Source: Cytophagales bacterium
GTDB lineage: Bacteria > Bacteroidota > Bacteroidia > Cytophagales > 172606-1
NCBI GenBank assembly: GCA_030446715.1
Contig: JAUJMU010000016.1
Coordinates: 1 to 57,400, forward strand
Length of the DNA: 57,400 nt
Direction: 5' to 3'
Shown here: positions 43,514 to 51,935 of the stretch, in pieces
Numbering within the stretch: position 1 is the first letter of the stretch
Layout of the letters: every line of letters starts with the position of its first letter
Made by a program: the position numbers and the translations under genes
Notes under the pieces: model-generated
Told to the model about the DNA's origin: nothing
Seen by the model: the letters and a program-made list of their open reading frames with translations, nothing else
Databases searched by the model: none

Positions 43514-43955
43514 AAACAGCCTGGTGAAAAGACGAATAGCTCATATTACCCTTTTGATAGACAACTACGACGAGGCCATCCACTTTTACACGCAGAAGCT
43601 GGATTTTAAACTGATTACTGATACTGCCCTGAGTGCAACCAAACGCTGGGTGCTGGTAAGTCCGGACGGTGAGGAAAATTGCTGCCTGCGGCTGGCCAAA
43701 GCCGATGACGAAGCTCAGGCCAGCCGGGTGGGAAACCAGACCGGAGGCCGCGTATTTCTTTTTCTGCACACGGATGACTTCTGGCGGGACTACCACCGCA
43801 TGACTGCCAGCGACATCCGTTTCGTGAGGTCGCCAGTCGTGGAAGAATACGGCACTGTAGCCGTTTTTGAGGATCTGTACGGAAACCTCTGGGACCTGAT
43901 CGGACACCGGTATCGGTTGATCCGGTGTCCTGACCGTGACGGCACTGGCCGGTAA
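43506..43955 (+). CDS. VOC (glyoxalase/bleomycin-resistance fold) protein
   Basis: 149 residues, one pair of beta-alpha-beta-beta-beta modules: RIAHITLLIDNYDEAIHFYTQKLDFKLITD at the start, TGGRVFLFLHTDDFWRDYH and FGDLYGNLWDLIGHR-type end (VFEDLYGNLWDLIG). His in RIAHITLL and Glu in AVFEDLYG sit at usual metal positions. The starting GTG at 43506 overlaps the previous gene by 8 nt; translation coupling is likely. Lyase, dioxygenase or resistance activity cannot be distinguished. Confidence 0.8.
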   Translation: MNKNSLVKRRIAHITLLIDNYDEAIHFYTQKLDFKLITDTALSATKRWVLVSPDGEENCCLRLAKADDEAQASRVGNQTGGRVFLFLHTDDFWRDYHRMTASDIRFVRSPVVEEYGTVAVFEDLYGNLWDLIGHRYRLIRCPDRDGTGR

Positions 43956-44076
43956 TTATTGCCGTAATCAAACAAATACGATTCTTCTGCCGCTTCATCC
44001 GCCGTTTTAGGGTATTCAGCCCGTTTCCCGACGGTTCATCCACTTTGATTGGCAAAGGGCGTGGCCAAAACCTACT

Positions 44077-44092
44077 TTTGATCCGGATCAAA
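44077..44092. promoter_or_regulatory. FNR/CRP-type palindrome
   Basis: TTTGATCC-GGATCAAA is a perfect 16-bp palindrome containing TTGAT-N4-ATCAA, the FNR consensus. A weaker related palindrome (CTTTGATTGGCAAAG, 44043-44057) lies just upstream. The site ends 11 nt before a 44-codon ORF. Confidence 0.6.
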
Positions 44093-44103
44093 GTTCTACC
44101 CCC

Positions 44104-44238
44104 ATGAAAGCGGTAACCATCTTCAACCATACCCGGCTGACCAGTCGCATCCAGGGCTTGCTGGTGCAAATTCTGGAGTTTCTGCCGGGTATTTTACTGG
44201 TATTCTGTGTGGCAGGCATGAGTTGTGTAATCGCCTGA
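44104..44238 (+). CDS. 44-residue putative small membrane protein
   Basis: Reads MKAVTIFNHTRLTSRIQGLL and then VQILEFLPGILLVFCVAGMSCVIA, a basic start followed by a hydrophobic helix that could span the membrane. It lies directly behind the FNR-type palindrome and after the VOC gene. With no homologue recognised, coding status rests only on its composition and position. The spacer to the next gene at 44451 shows nothing else. Confidence 0.35.
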   Translation: MKAVTIFNHTRLTSRIQGLLVQILEFLPGILLVFCVAGMSCVIA

Positions 44239-44450
44239 TTCCCGGTTGCTGCGCTTGCCCTGAAGAACCTGGCTTTCCCAAAACCCGTATACCACATTCG
44301 TTCTTTTCGGGAACCGGCAGGAAAATGATGCGGGAAGCAGCCGTAAAGGAAAAACTTTACCGGCCGGGCCAGTATTTGGCACCGAAAGTGCAGAGGACAA
44401 TTTCCCGGATTCCGGAAAGATTTTTTTAGCTGAACAAACCATACAAAACC

Positions 44451-45053
44451 ATGAACAACTTCAGAAAATTAACAACAACTCTGCTTTTTACCCTGATGGG
44501 CGTGGCAGGCTTCGCCCAGTCACCGGTTTACTTTGGACCGAAGGCGGGTCTCAATTACAGCAAAATCCGGTTTACGGAGGGCAGCAACCGCCCTGACGGA
44601 CAATACTATACCGGCTTTCACGCTGGTGTGTTCAGCCGGCTTGATCTTGGCCGGATGTATCTGCAGCCTGAGGTAGTGTACAACGAAAAAGGCACCCGCC
44701 TGCAAACGGCAACTTCCACCGGCAACACCAGCAGTGATGTACGGCTGAAAACGCTTGACATTCCGGTCATGCTGGGTGTAAAGCTGGTGGATGCCAAAAT
44801 AGCCAACGTCCGCATGATGGGCGGACCGGTTTTTTCCAATACCCTGGAAGAACGCTCCGAAGCCCTGCAGCGGATCACCGAAAAGGATTTCAGCTTCAAT
44901 AAACAGAACGTCGGCTATCAGGTGGGCCTGGGCGTTGACGTGGCCACCTTTACCCTGGATGTGCGGTACGAAAGCAGCCTGCAGAAAATCAGTTCTGAAT
45001 TTGGCAGCCGCCCCGAGATCTTCCAGATCAGCCTGGGCTTCAAAATTTTGTAA
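44451..45053 (+). CDS. Small outer-membrane beta-barrel protein (PorT-like family)
   Basis: 200 residues. Signal peptide TTTLLFTLMGVAGFAQ, then PVYFGPKAGLNYSKIRF ... TGFHAGVFSRLDLGRMYLQPEVVYNEKG, the opening of the outer-membrane barrel domain (PF13568-like) common in Bacteroidota, with KTLDIPVMLGVKL and VGYQVGLGVDVATFTLDVRYESSL, ending FQISLGFKIL. It probably sits in the outer membrane. A structured leader (CAAACCATACAAAACC before ATG) resembles the sequence at 5560. A hairpin follows about 100 nt after the stop. Confidence 0.8.
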   Translation: MNNFRKLTTTLLFTLMGVAGFAQSPVYFGPKAGLNYSKIRFTEGSNRPDGQYYTGFHAGVFSRLDLGRMYLQPEVVYNEKGTRLQTATSTGNTSSDVRLKTLDIPVMLGVKLVDAKIANVRMMGGPVFSNTLEERSEALQRITEKDFSFNKQNVGYQVGLGVDVATFTLDVRYESSLQKISSEFGSRPEIFQISLGFKIL

Positions 45054-45156
45054 ACCACTCGCCGCAGGACTCCCAATGAAAGGATTCTCCGCAATGCCTG
45101 AGGGTTATTGCCTTGCCCATAAAAGACCGGAGAGGACCTTCAGGAACGTTTGATCA

Positions 45157-45197
45157 CCAAGCGAAAGGGACTTTTAGTCACAGTTCCTTTCGCTTGG
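45157..45197 (+). terminator. 16-bp hairpin after the barrel gene
   Basis: CCAAGCGAAAGGGACT pairs with AGTTCCTTTCGCTTGG with one wobble around a 9-nt loop. No T-run follows, so factor-assisted termination or RNA stabilisation is possible. Confidence 0.55.
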
Positions 45198-45277
45198 TCC
45201 CTGATTTACCGACATCAGCTGCACTTGCCCATAGCCGGCAGCAGTAAAAAGGAAGACTAAAAAAGTTTTCAAATACC

Positions 45278-45332
45278 GGCCTTTTCTCTCACCAGGATCG
45301 GGGTTAAACCCGGCTCCATTGAGAGAAAAGCC
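45278..45332 (-). terminator. Nested hairpin downstream of the OsmC gene
   Basis: An outer stem (TTTTCTCTCA with TGAGAGAAAA, extended by GGC/GCC) encloses a second hairpin (CGGGGTTAAACCCGG). Minus-strand reading places it 50 nt after the osmC stop, with a T-rich run about 20 nt further. Confidence 0.6.
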
Positions 45333-45381
45333 TCCGAAGTGCAATGATGCTGGTTTGGCTACTCCAATTCCTGATCTGCAT

Positions 45382-45789
45382 TTAAAAACTGAATGCCACT
45401 ACTTGTTCGATCTCCGGGTGGAGACTCAGGGCAACCGGACAGGTAAGGGCGGCGTTTCTCAGCTTTTGCTGCTGGGCCTCAGTCAGTGGCTGCGCACTCT
45501 TCACCGAAAAGTTTACTTCAATCCTGGCGATGCGGCGCGGACTGGCGTTCATGTGCTTGGTTACCTCAAAAGTAGTACCGCTCAGGTCGAGGCCGTCGCG
45601 TTGCGCCACGATCCCCATAATGGTCATCATGCAACTGCCCAGTGAAGCAGAAGTGAGATCAGTGGGGGAAAACGCTTCGCCGCGGCCGTGGTTGTCAACA
45701 GGGGCATCGGTGATGAGTGAATTGCCGGAAGCGACGTGGGTAGCTTCGGTGCGGAGTTGTCCGAGGTAAGTTGTCTGAACAGTAGGCAT
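45382..45789 (-). CDS. OsmC-family peroxidase-like protein
   Basis: 135 residues of the OsmC/Ohr superfamily, which reduces organic peroxides by a Cys pair. DNHGRGEAFSPTDLTSASLGSCMMTIMGIVAQRDGLDL carries the first cysteine, and RNAALTCPVALSLHPEI the second, as in YhfA-type OsmC members. ATG 45789 (MPTVQTTYLGQLR) is preferred over one three codons upstream. It is divergent from the secreted protein at 45872. Confidence 0.88.
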   Translation of the reverse strand: MPTVQTTYLGQLRTEATHVASGNSLITDAPVDNHGRGEAFSPTDLTSASLGSCMMTIMGIVAQRDGLDLSGTTFEVTKHMNASPRRIARIEVNFSVKSAQPLTEAQQQKLRNAALTCPVALSLHPEIEQVVAFSF

Positions 45790-45871
45790 AATCTGCAAAT
45801 GTTGTATATTTATCTGCGTTTAAACGTTATAAGAAAAACAGCCTTTCTGCTTTTTCCGCACAAGTTACAAT

Positions 45872-46636
45872 ATGAATCCGAACTTCTTCCATTTATACCG
45901 CCAGCGCTGGAAAACCATCGGCCGGCTGCTGCTGGTGGCAGGTTTACTGCTGGTTACGGTTCAGGCATCCGCTCAGGACGATGAGGATGACGACGCCGGT
46001 ACGGAGTTTATCTACGGTATTAATCTCAATTCCAATGCCGGCATTATCGGAGGCGTGATCTTCCGGTACAGCCAGCCTCTCACCGAACGTACCTACCAGC
46101 ACTTCGGCCTTGAAATCGTGAATGTAAAACATCCCAAAGAGTTTCGCCAGCAAACCCAGGGTAATTCATTCATTTACGGGAAGACCAACTATCTGTTTGC
46201 CGTCCGGCCCCACTACGGCCGGGAGATTGTACTTTTCCGGAAGGCTCCCGAAGAGGGCGTGCGCATCAATGCCCTTGTTGCCGCCGGGCCGTCCATCGGC
46301 GTAATCAAACCCTACTTCATTGAACTTGCCATTTCCAATACCCAAACCATCATTGTTCAGTATGACCCCGAAGACCCCAGCCACGATCAGTCCCGGATTC
46401 TGGGCAGCGGCGGTTTACTGCGGTTCAACGGGTCTTCACTGGCAGCGGGTCTGCACGCCAAAGCGGGCTTAACCTTTGAGTTTGGCAATTTTCGCAGCAG
46501 CGTAACCGGTTTTGAGGTGGGTGCCATGGCGGAAGTCTATAACCGGGAGATTGTAATTGTAAAATACCCGACCGCCCAGAACCGCCAATTCTTTTCCTCC
46601 GTGTACCTGAACCTCTTTTTCGGCGGCCGGAAATAA
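45872..46636 (+). CDS. Secreted protein of unknown family
   Basis: 254 residues with a long signal peptide (GRLLLVAGLLLVTVQASAQ) and a strongly acidic DDEDDDAGTE start of the mature part. The body is strand-rich (GIIGGVIFRYSQPLTERTYQHFGLEIVNVKH, GLHAKAGLTFEFGNFRSSVTGFEVGAMAEVYNREIVIV) and ends SSVYLNLFFGGRK, so an outer-membrane barrel is plausible. Located 107 nt before lipA, which has its own promoter-like box. I do not recognise its family. Confidence 0.65.
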   Translation: MNPNFFHLYRQRWKTIGRLLLVAGLLLVTVQASAQDDEDDDAGTEFIYGINLNSNAGIIGGVIFRYSQPLTERTYQHFGLEIVNVKHPKEFRQQTQGNSFIYGKTNYLFAVRPHYGREIVLFRKAPEEGVRINALVAAGPSIGVIKPYFIELAISNTQTIIVQYDPEDPSHDQSRILGSGGLLRFNGSSLAAGLHAKAGLTFEFGNFRSSVTGFEVGAMAEVYNREIVIVKYPTAQNRQFFSSVYLNLFFGGRK

Positions 46637-46693
46637 CCCTTTCCTGCAACTACCGGAACGAACAAATCCGGCTTCCGGCATGTTTGGATAGTG

Positions 46694-46724
46694 TTGTGTA
46701 ACCTTTCGAACCGCCTTAACTTTG
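46694..46724 (+). promoter_or_regulatory. Promoter of lipA
   Basis: TTG (46694-46696), a 20-nt spacer and TAACTTTG (46717-46724) fit the Bacteroidota -33/-7 pattern, 19 nt before the ATG; TTAACTTTGG is shared with rsgA. Confidence 0.6.
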
Positions 46725-46743
46725 GCGTCATTTTCTTCACGTC

Positions 46744-47622
46744 ATGATTGAGCTACCTGTAATAGAATCAGCCAAACCCGCGAACCGCAAACCGGACTGG
46801 CTGCGCGTAAAACTGCCCGTGGGGCAAACCTACGCCAACGTCCGGAAAATTGTGGATGCCAATAAGCTGCATACCATCTGCGAGAGCGGCAATTGCCCCA
46901 ACATGGGAGAATGCTGGGGCGCAGGTACGGCGACCTTTATGATCCTTGGCAATGTGTGCACCCGCAGTTGCAGCTTCTGCGCCGTGGCTACCGGCCGCCC
47001 CAACGAATACGACACCGACGAACCCCGCCGGGTGGCTGAAGCCATCAGGCTGATGGGCGTAAAGCATGCCGTGATCACGTCCGTAAACCGCGATGAACTC
47101 AAAGACCGGGGTGCCGAAATCTGGTACCAGACGGTGCGGATGGTGAAGGAAATTTCCCCTGCAACGACCATTGAGACCCTGATCCCGGATACCAAAGGCA
47201 ACTGGGAAGCTCTGTACCGGATGATCAATGCGGGTCAGGAAGTGGTTTCGCACAACATGGAAACTGTAGAACGCCTCTACCGCGCCGTTCGGCCGCAGGC
47301 TAAATACAGCCGCAGCCTGGAGCAGATCCGTTTGACCAAAGAAGCCGGAAAGCGGACCAAATCAGGTATCATGCTGGGCCTGGGCGAAACCCGCGATGAG
47401 GTATGCAAAGCTATGGATGACCTTGCTGCCAACGGCCTTGATATTCTTACGCTGGGTCAGTATCTGCAACCCACCCGGATGCACCATGAAGTAATTGAAT
47501 ACATTCACCCTGACCTTTTTGCCCGCTACAAAGAAGAGGGCCTGCACCGCGGCCTGAAGTACGTGGAGTCGGGGCCGCTGGTACGGTCATCGTACCACGC
47601 CGAACGGCACGTTCACGTGTAG
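46744..47622 (+). CDS. lipA: Lipoyl synthase
   Basis: 292 residues, a radical-SAM enzyme that inserts two sulfurs into octanoyl groups on lipoate-dependent proteins. Both clusters are complete: the auxiliary cluster Cys46, Cys51, Cys57 ([14 protein letters not shown]) and the radical-SAM CxxxCxxC Cys72, Cys76, Cys79 ([15 protein letters not shown]). The C-terminal RSSY motif ([13 protein letters not shown]) is present. Normal length. Confidence 0.96.
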   Translation: MIELPVIESAKPANRKPDWLRVKLPVGQTYANVRKIVDANKLHTICESGNCPNMGECWGAGTATFMILGNVCTRSCSFCAVATGRPNEYDTDEPRRVAEAIRLMGVKHAVITSVNRDELKDRGAEIWYQTVRMVKEISPATTIETLIPDTKGNWEALYRMINAGQEVVSHNMETVERLYRAVRPQAKYSRSLEQIRLTKEAGKRTKSGIMLGLGETRDEVCKAMDDLAANGLDILTLGQYLQPTRMHHEVIEYIHPDLFARYKEEGLHRGLKYVESGPLVRSSYHAERHVHV

Positions 47623-47709
47623 TTTGCCGGAAAACAGCAGCCGGAATTATTTCGGACAACCAGTAAATCCATTACTTACCCTTGAGCATTCAGCCTTTAC
47701 AGCTTTTCT

Positions 47710-48870
47710 TTGAAGCAATATGACTATATCATCGCCGGCGCAGGAGCAGCGGGGCTGAGTCTGGCCTGGCACCTTGCCCGGACGCCGCTCCGCGAAAAAT
47801 TCATTCTGCTGATTGACAAGGCACCCAAAGCCGGCAACGACCGGACCTGGTGCTTCTGGGAAAGGGGCAGCGGGCCGTTTGAGGAAATCGTTTGCCGCCA
47901 ATGGAAGGAAATGTATTTCTACGGAACGGATTTTCGGTCCCTGATGGACCTTGGCGATTACCGCTACAAGATGATCCGTTCGGCTGATTTTTACCGGTTC
48001 GTGCAGGAGGAACTAGCCAAACTCCCGAACCTCCAGTGGGTCTACGGCGACATTACCGGGCTACAGGATGAGCAGGACCGTGCCGCCGTAACCGTGAACG
48101 GCCAGACTTACTACGGCAACTGGGTTTTCGACAGCCGTTTTGATCCCTCGGGAATGGAGAGAAACCCGGACCGGCATTATCTCCTGCAGCACTTCAAGGG
48201 CTGGGAGGTTGCAACGGATCATTCTTTTTTCAGGCCGGATGAGGCGACGCTGATGGATTTCCGCATCGCGCAGCACGGCGAGACCCGCTTCTTTTACGTG
48301 CTGCCTTTCGACCGGCACCGGGCCCTGATTGAGTTTACTGTCTTCTCCGGTGCGTTGCTTCCGGAGGCAGACTACGACCGTGAGCTTACGGCCTACCTTC
48401 GGGCCTACCTGCAACTGGATTCCTGGAAAGTGCTGCACGAGGAGTTTGGCGTTATCCCCATGACGGATCATTCCTTTCCGAAAAACCGGGGCAAGCGCAT
48501 CATCCTCATCGGCACTGCCGGCGGCCGGACGAAAGCCTCCACCGGCTACACCTTCCGCCGGATCGGGCAGCATGCCCATGCCCTTGCCCAGGCCTTGCTG
48601 GAAACGGGCCAACCTTTCCCGAAATTACCCTGGAAGCGTCATTTTGAACTATACGACAGCATGCTGCTCCGTATCATGGACCGGCAACGGTACTCCATGA
48701 AGGATATTTTCACGCTGCTGTTCCGGAGAAATCCGCCCGGACGCATTCTGAAATTCCTTGATGAGGATACCTCTTTTGCGGAAGACCTGCAGATCATGGC
48801 CTCCGTTCCTTCCTTTCCTTTTCTGCAGGCCTTAGTTGGGGTGGCGGCCAGCCGGCTGAAGACGCGGTAG
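47710..48870 (+). CDS. crtY: Lycopene cyclase (CrtY-type flavoprotein)
   Basis: 386 residues. An N-terminal FAD site YDYIIAGAGAAGLSLAWHLART, KAGNDRTWCFWE near residue 42, FDSRF near 138 and STGYTFRRIGQHA near 280 are CrtY-like features. It would cyclise lycopene to beta-carotene, in line with pigmented Cytophagales; no other carotenoid genes are in the window. The only start that gives the family N-terminus is TTG at 47710, since the in-frame stop is at 47683-47685 and no ATG or GTG lies between. It follows lipA by 87 nt. Confidence 0.88.
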   Translation: MKQYDYIIAGAGAAGLSLAWHLARTPLREKFILLIDKAPKAGNDRTWCFWERGSGPFEEIVCRQWKEMYFYGTDFRSLMDLGDYRYKMIRSADFYRFVQEELAKLPNLQWVYGDITGLQDEQDRAAVTVNGQTYYGNWVFDSRFDPSGMERNPDRHYLLQHFKGWEVATDHSFFRPDEATLMDFRIAQHGETRFFYVLPFDRHRALIEFTVFSGALLPEADYDRELTAYLRAYLQLDSWKVLHEEFGVIPMTDHSFPKNRGKRIILIGTAGGRTKASTGYTFRRIGQHAHALAQALLETGQPFPKLPWKRHFELYDSMLLRIMDRQRYSMKDIFTLLFRRNPPGRILKFLDEDTSFAEDLQIMASVPSFPFLQALVGVAASRLKTR

Positions 48871-48966
48871 AGGCTGGCTGTCTGATTTCGCATGACGCAG
48901 AGAGATTACCATCAGTCCGCTGAGGATTTTGTTTAATTTTAGGGGCAGGATCAATTTAGGAATGTT

Positions 48967-49278
48967 ATGGAAAACAACGAAAGGCTAAATAAATTTGAGG
49001 AGGTGGTAAGCGAAATTCTCATTGAAATGCACCAGGTGAATGAACAGGTAAAAAATCTCAATGGTCAGATGTACGAGGTAAATGAACGCCTGGAAAAGCT
49101 GGAAACCGGGCAGAAAGAGATGATTGGGGCCTTCAACCGCTTTGGTGATGCCCTCTTGGGCAAGCTGGACGAACTGACCGTTGAGATGAAAGGAATGCGC
49201 AGCGAAATGAAGATGGTGCATGACCACGAAGCAAGATTGCGGAAGCTGGAAGAGATTGTTTTAAGAAAGGGGGCCTGA
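48967..49278 (+). CDS. Small coiled-coil protein, paralogue of the gene at 11918
   Basis: 103 residues, highly helical with heptads (EILIEMHQVNEQVKNLNGQMYEVNERLEKLETGQKEM). It shares MENNER at the start, RFGDA in the middle and KGMRSEMK, RLRKLEEIVLRKGA at the end with the 82-residue protein at 11918. The extra 21 residues are three more heptads. No signal peptide or domain. Role unknown; it may form trimeric or tetrameric coils. Confidence 0.75.
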   Translation: MENNERLNKFEEVVSEILIEMHQVNEQVKNLNGQMYEVNERLEKLETGQKEMIGAFNRFGDALLGKLDELTVEMKGMRSEMKMVHDHEARLRKLEEIVLRKGA

Positions 49279-49363
49279 CTTTTTACTACCCATAGCGTAA
49301 TTGCTTTAACTTCCTTAAATTTACTGCCTCGTCATCAACTTTTAACCAACGCGTTCGCACACA

Positions 49364-50674
49364 ATGCCTTATTTATTCACCTCTGAATCTGTTTCTGAAG
49401 GACACCCCGATAAAGTGGCTGATCAGATCTCTGACGCCATTCTGGATGCCATGCTTACCCAAGACCCTGACTCAAGGGTAGCCTGCGAAACACTGGTCAC
49501 TACCGGCCTGGTGGTGGTAGCCGGCGAAATTACCACCAAAGCCTACGTAGACGTACAGAAAGTGGTGCGCGACACCATTGAAAAGATCGGCTATACCAAA
49601 GCCGAATACCAGTTTGAAGCAAAATCCTGCGGCATCATGAACGCCATTCACAGCCAGTCACCGGACATTGCCCGCGGCGTGGATGAAGGCGAAAACAAAG
49701 AACAAGGCGCCGGTGATCAGGGAATGATGTTTGGTTACGCCAACCGCGAAACCAAGGAATTTATGCCGATGGCACTGGCCTTGTCGCACCGGATCGTGAA
49801 AGAACTGGCCCGTATCCGCAAGGAGCAGCCGGCACTGATCGGCTACCTGCGTCCCGATACCAAATCACAGGTGACCATCGAATACGACGATAACCATAAG
49901 CCCCTCCGCATTGATGCCATTGTGGTATCCACGCAGCACGACGATTTCGTGAAACCGGAAAACGGCTCCAACGCAGCCCTTGCCGCCGCTGACAAGCAGA
50001 TGCTCGAGCAGATCAAGAATGACATCATCGGGAAGGTCTTGAAAAACCCTGAAATTATCCCGCAGGAGCTGCTGAAAGATACCAAGTATTTCATCAACCC
50101 GACCGGCAAGTTCGTGATTGGCGGTCCGCACGGCGACTCCGGCCTGACCGGCCGTAAAATCATTGTAGATACGTACGGTGGACGCGGTGCCCACGGTGGC
50201 GGTGCCTTCTCCGGCAAAGACCCCTCCAAGGTAGACCGCAGCGCCGCCTACGCCGCCCGTCACATTGCCAAGAACATGGTAGCCGCGGGAGTAGCCGATG
50301 AGGCTCTGGTGCAGGTCTCCTACGCCATCGGGGTAGCCGAGCCGGTATCCCTGACCGTGAACACATACGGTACGGCCAAGGTAAAGCTTTCGGACGGTGA
50401 GATTGCAAAAAAGGTGATGCAGACTTTCGACATGCGCCCCAAGGCTATTGTGGAACGCTTCGGTCTGAAACTGCCTATCTTCTCCGAAACCGCTGCTTAC
50501 GGCCACATGGGCCGCGAGTCCTTTACCAAAGAAGTAAGACTTGAGTACGTGCAGGTGAAAGAAAACGGCCAGGGCCGCGAAGAGATCCGGAAAGTTCAGC
50601 AGAAGCCGGTGGAGTTTTTTACCTGGGAAAAGCTGGACTACGTTGACAAAGTCAAGTCCGCTTTCGGATTATAA
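49364..50674 (+). CDS. metK: S-adenosylmethionine synthetase
   Basis: 436 residues. It makes SAM from ATP and methionine in the cytoplasm. Markers: [20 protein letters not shown] at the N-terminus, [12 protein letters not shown], and [26 protein letters not shown]. It is longer than the 384-residue E. coli enzyme, as in Bacteroidota, due to inserted loops. A strong terminator follows 17 nt after the stop. No SAM riboswitch was recognised in the 85-nt leader. Confidence 0.96.
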   Translation: MPYLFTSESVSEGHPDKVADQISDAILDAMLTQDPDSRVACETLVTTGLVVVAGEITTKAYVDVQKVVRDTIEKIGYTKAEYQFEAKSCGIMNAIHSQSPDIARGVDEGENKEQGAGDQGMMFGYANRETKEFMPMALALSHRIVKELARIRKEQPALIGYLRPDTKSQVTIEYDDNHKPLRIDAIVVSTQHDDFVKPENGSNAALAAADKQMLEQIKNDIIGKVLKNPEIIPQELLKDTKYFINPTGKFVIGGPHGDSGLTGRKIIVDTYGGRGAHGGGAFSGKDPSKVDRSAAYAARHIAKNMVAAGVADEALVQVSYAIGVAEPVSLTVNTYGTAKVKLSDGEIAKKVMQTFDMRPKAIVERFGLKLPIFSETAAYGHMGRESFTKEVRLEYVQVKENGQGREEIRKVQQKPVEFFTWEKLDYVDKVKSAFGL

Positions 50675-50690
50675 TCAGCCAGTCAGGATC

Positions 50691-50722
50691 AAAAGCCTTA
50701 GCCAGAAGCTAAGGCTTTTTTT
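50691..50722 (+). terminator. Terminator after metK
   Basis: AAAGCCTTAGC and GCTAAGGCTTT form a perfect 11-bp stem around a 5-nt loop, followed by a T-run. Confidence 0.9.
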
Positions 50723-50981
50723 ATGCATCGGGGTGGCCGGCCATTGCACTGCTGTTACCCGTTTTAATCCCTCAGGCGGAGCATCCGGTAATATGTAAGC
50801 GGGTAAAATCAATCCGCTATTGCGGGTATTCGTTTTAATTAAAAAGTCTGACACTCAAAGAGTTGTTTCAGCCATTCAAAATCTGAAATTCACAATTCAG
50901 AATTGCGCAGCTACTTTTTGAACAAACCCTTCCCTGATACAGTATACCTGATAAGTTCCCCAACAACAATTTATCCCTGAT
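50723..50981. other. Spacer with AATTCAGAATT words
   Basis: Contains the short-word run AAATTCACAATTCAGAATT near 50886-50904, another member of the dispersed low-complexity class. No gene is seen. Confidence 0.4.
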
Positions 50982-51893
50982 ATGTCACAGAAAGTACTCA
51001 TTACCGGCGGCACGGGCCTGATCGGGTCCCGGCTTACCCAACTACTCCGGCAGGCAGGCTACGAGGTTTCCTACCTGAGCCGGCATAAGTCCGATATCAC
51101 TGGCGTAAAGGTTTACCTGTGGGATATTGAGAAAGGATACGTTGCAACCGAAGCCATTCAGGATGCTGACTACATCGTACATCTTGCTGGTGCCGGAGTA
51201 GCCGATGAACGATGGACCGACCGCCGCAAAAAGGAAATAACCGATAGCCGTACCCAGACCGGTCAGTTACTGGCTGAAAAACTGCAAAAATTTCCCCATC
51301 AGGTAAAAGCCTTCCTATCGGCTTCAGCCATTGGCATCTACGGGGCCGACCGGGGCGACGAACTGCTGACCGAAAATTCACCTTCCGGCACTGATTTTCT
51401 GGCCACCGTCACCAAGGCCTGGGAAACTTCGGTGGAGCCCATTGCGGCTGCGGGCATCCGGACGGTAAAGTTCAGGATCGGCATTGTGCTGAGCGAAAAA
51501 GGGGGTGCCCTGGCTAAACTCGTGCAGCCGATCCGGGTTGGCGCCGGTGCGCCGCTGGGCTCCGGCCGTCAGTGGATGTCATGGATTCATATTGATGACC
51601 TTTGCCGGCTGATTATTTATGCCATGGAAAATGAAAATATGCAGGGAGTTTACAATGCCGTCGCCCCCCATCCGGCAACCAACAGGGAACTGACCCACAA
51701 AGCTGCCGAAGTGCTGCAGAAGCCACTCCTCTTGCCCAACGTTCCCGGCTTTGCCCTCCGGTTAGCCATTGGGAATATGGCCGATGTCGTGCTGGGAAGC
51801 GCAAAAGTTTCGGATGAAAAAGTAAGAGGAATTGGCTTTGATTTCCAGTTTCCCCAACTGACACCTGCACTTCACGATTTGCTGCAGAAGTAA
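50982..51893 (+). CDS. TIGR01777-family NAD-dependent epimerase
   Basis: 303 residues with an N-terminal Rossmann site VLITGGTGLIGSRLTQLLRQAG, then DYIVHLAGAGVADERWTDRRKKEI, SASAIGIYG, and FRIGIVLSEKGGALAKL, the layout of the YfcH/SulA-like TIGR01777 family. A C-terminal DUF1731-like end (VPGFALRLAIGNMADVVLGSAKV) closes it. The biochemical reaction is unknown. Alone between terminators. Confidence 0.88.
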   Translation: MSQKVLITGGTGLIGSRLTQLLRQAGYEVSYLSRHKSDITGVKVYLWDIEKGYVATEAIQDADYIVHLAGAGVADERWTDRRKKEITDSRTQTGQLLAEKLQKFPHQVKAFLSASAIGIYGADRGDELLTENSPSGTDFLATVTKAWETSVEPIAAAGIRTVKFRIGIVLSEKGGALAKLVQPIRVGAGAPLGSGRQWMSWIHIDDLCRLIIYAMENENMQGVYNAVAPHPATNRELTHKAAEVLQKPLLLPNVPGFALRLAIGNMADVVLGSAKVSDEKVRGIGFDFQFPQLTPALHDLLQK

Positions 51894-51935
51894 ACCGTCC
51901 CTGTTGGCTCTTCCTGACTAATTTATCAGCACTGT

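Noticed and set aside
49279-49363. SAM riboswitch before metK
   Set aside because: The 85-nt leader shows no SAM-riboswitch-like paired structure and is too short for most classes.
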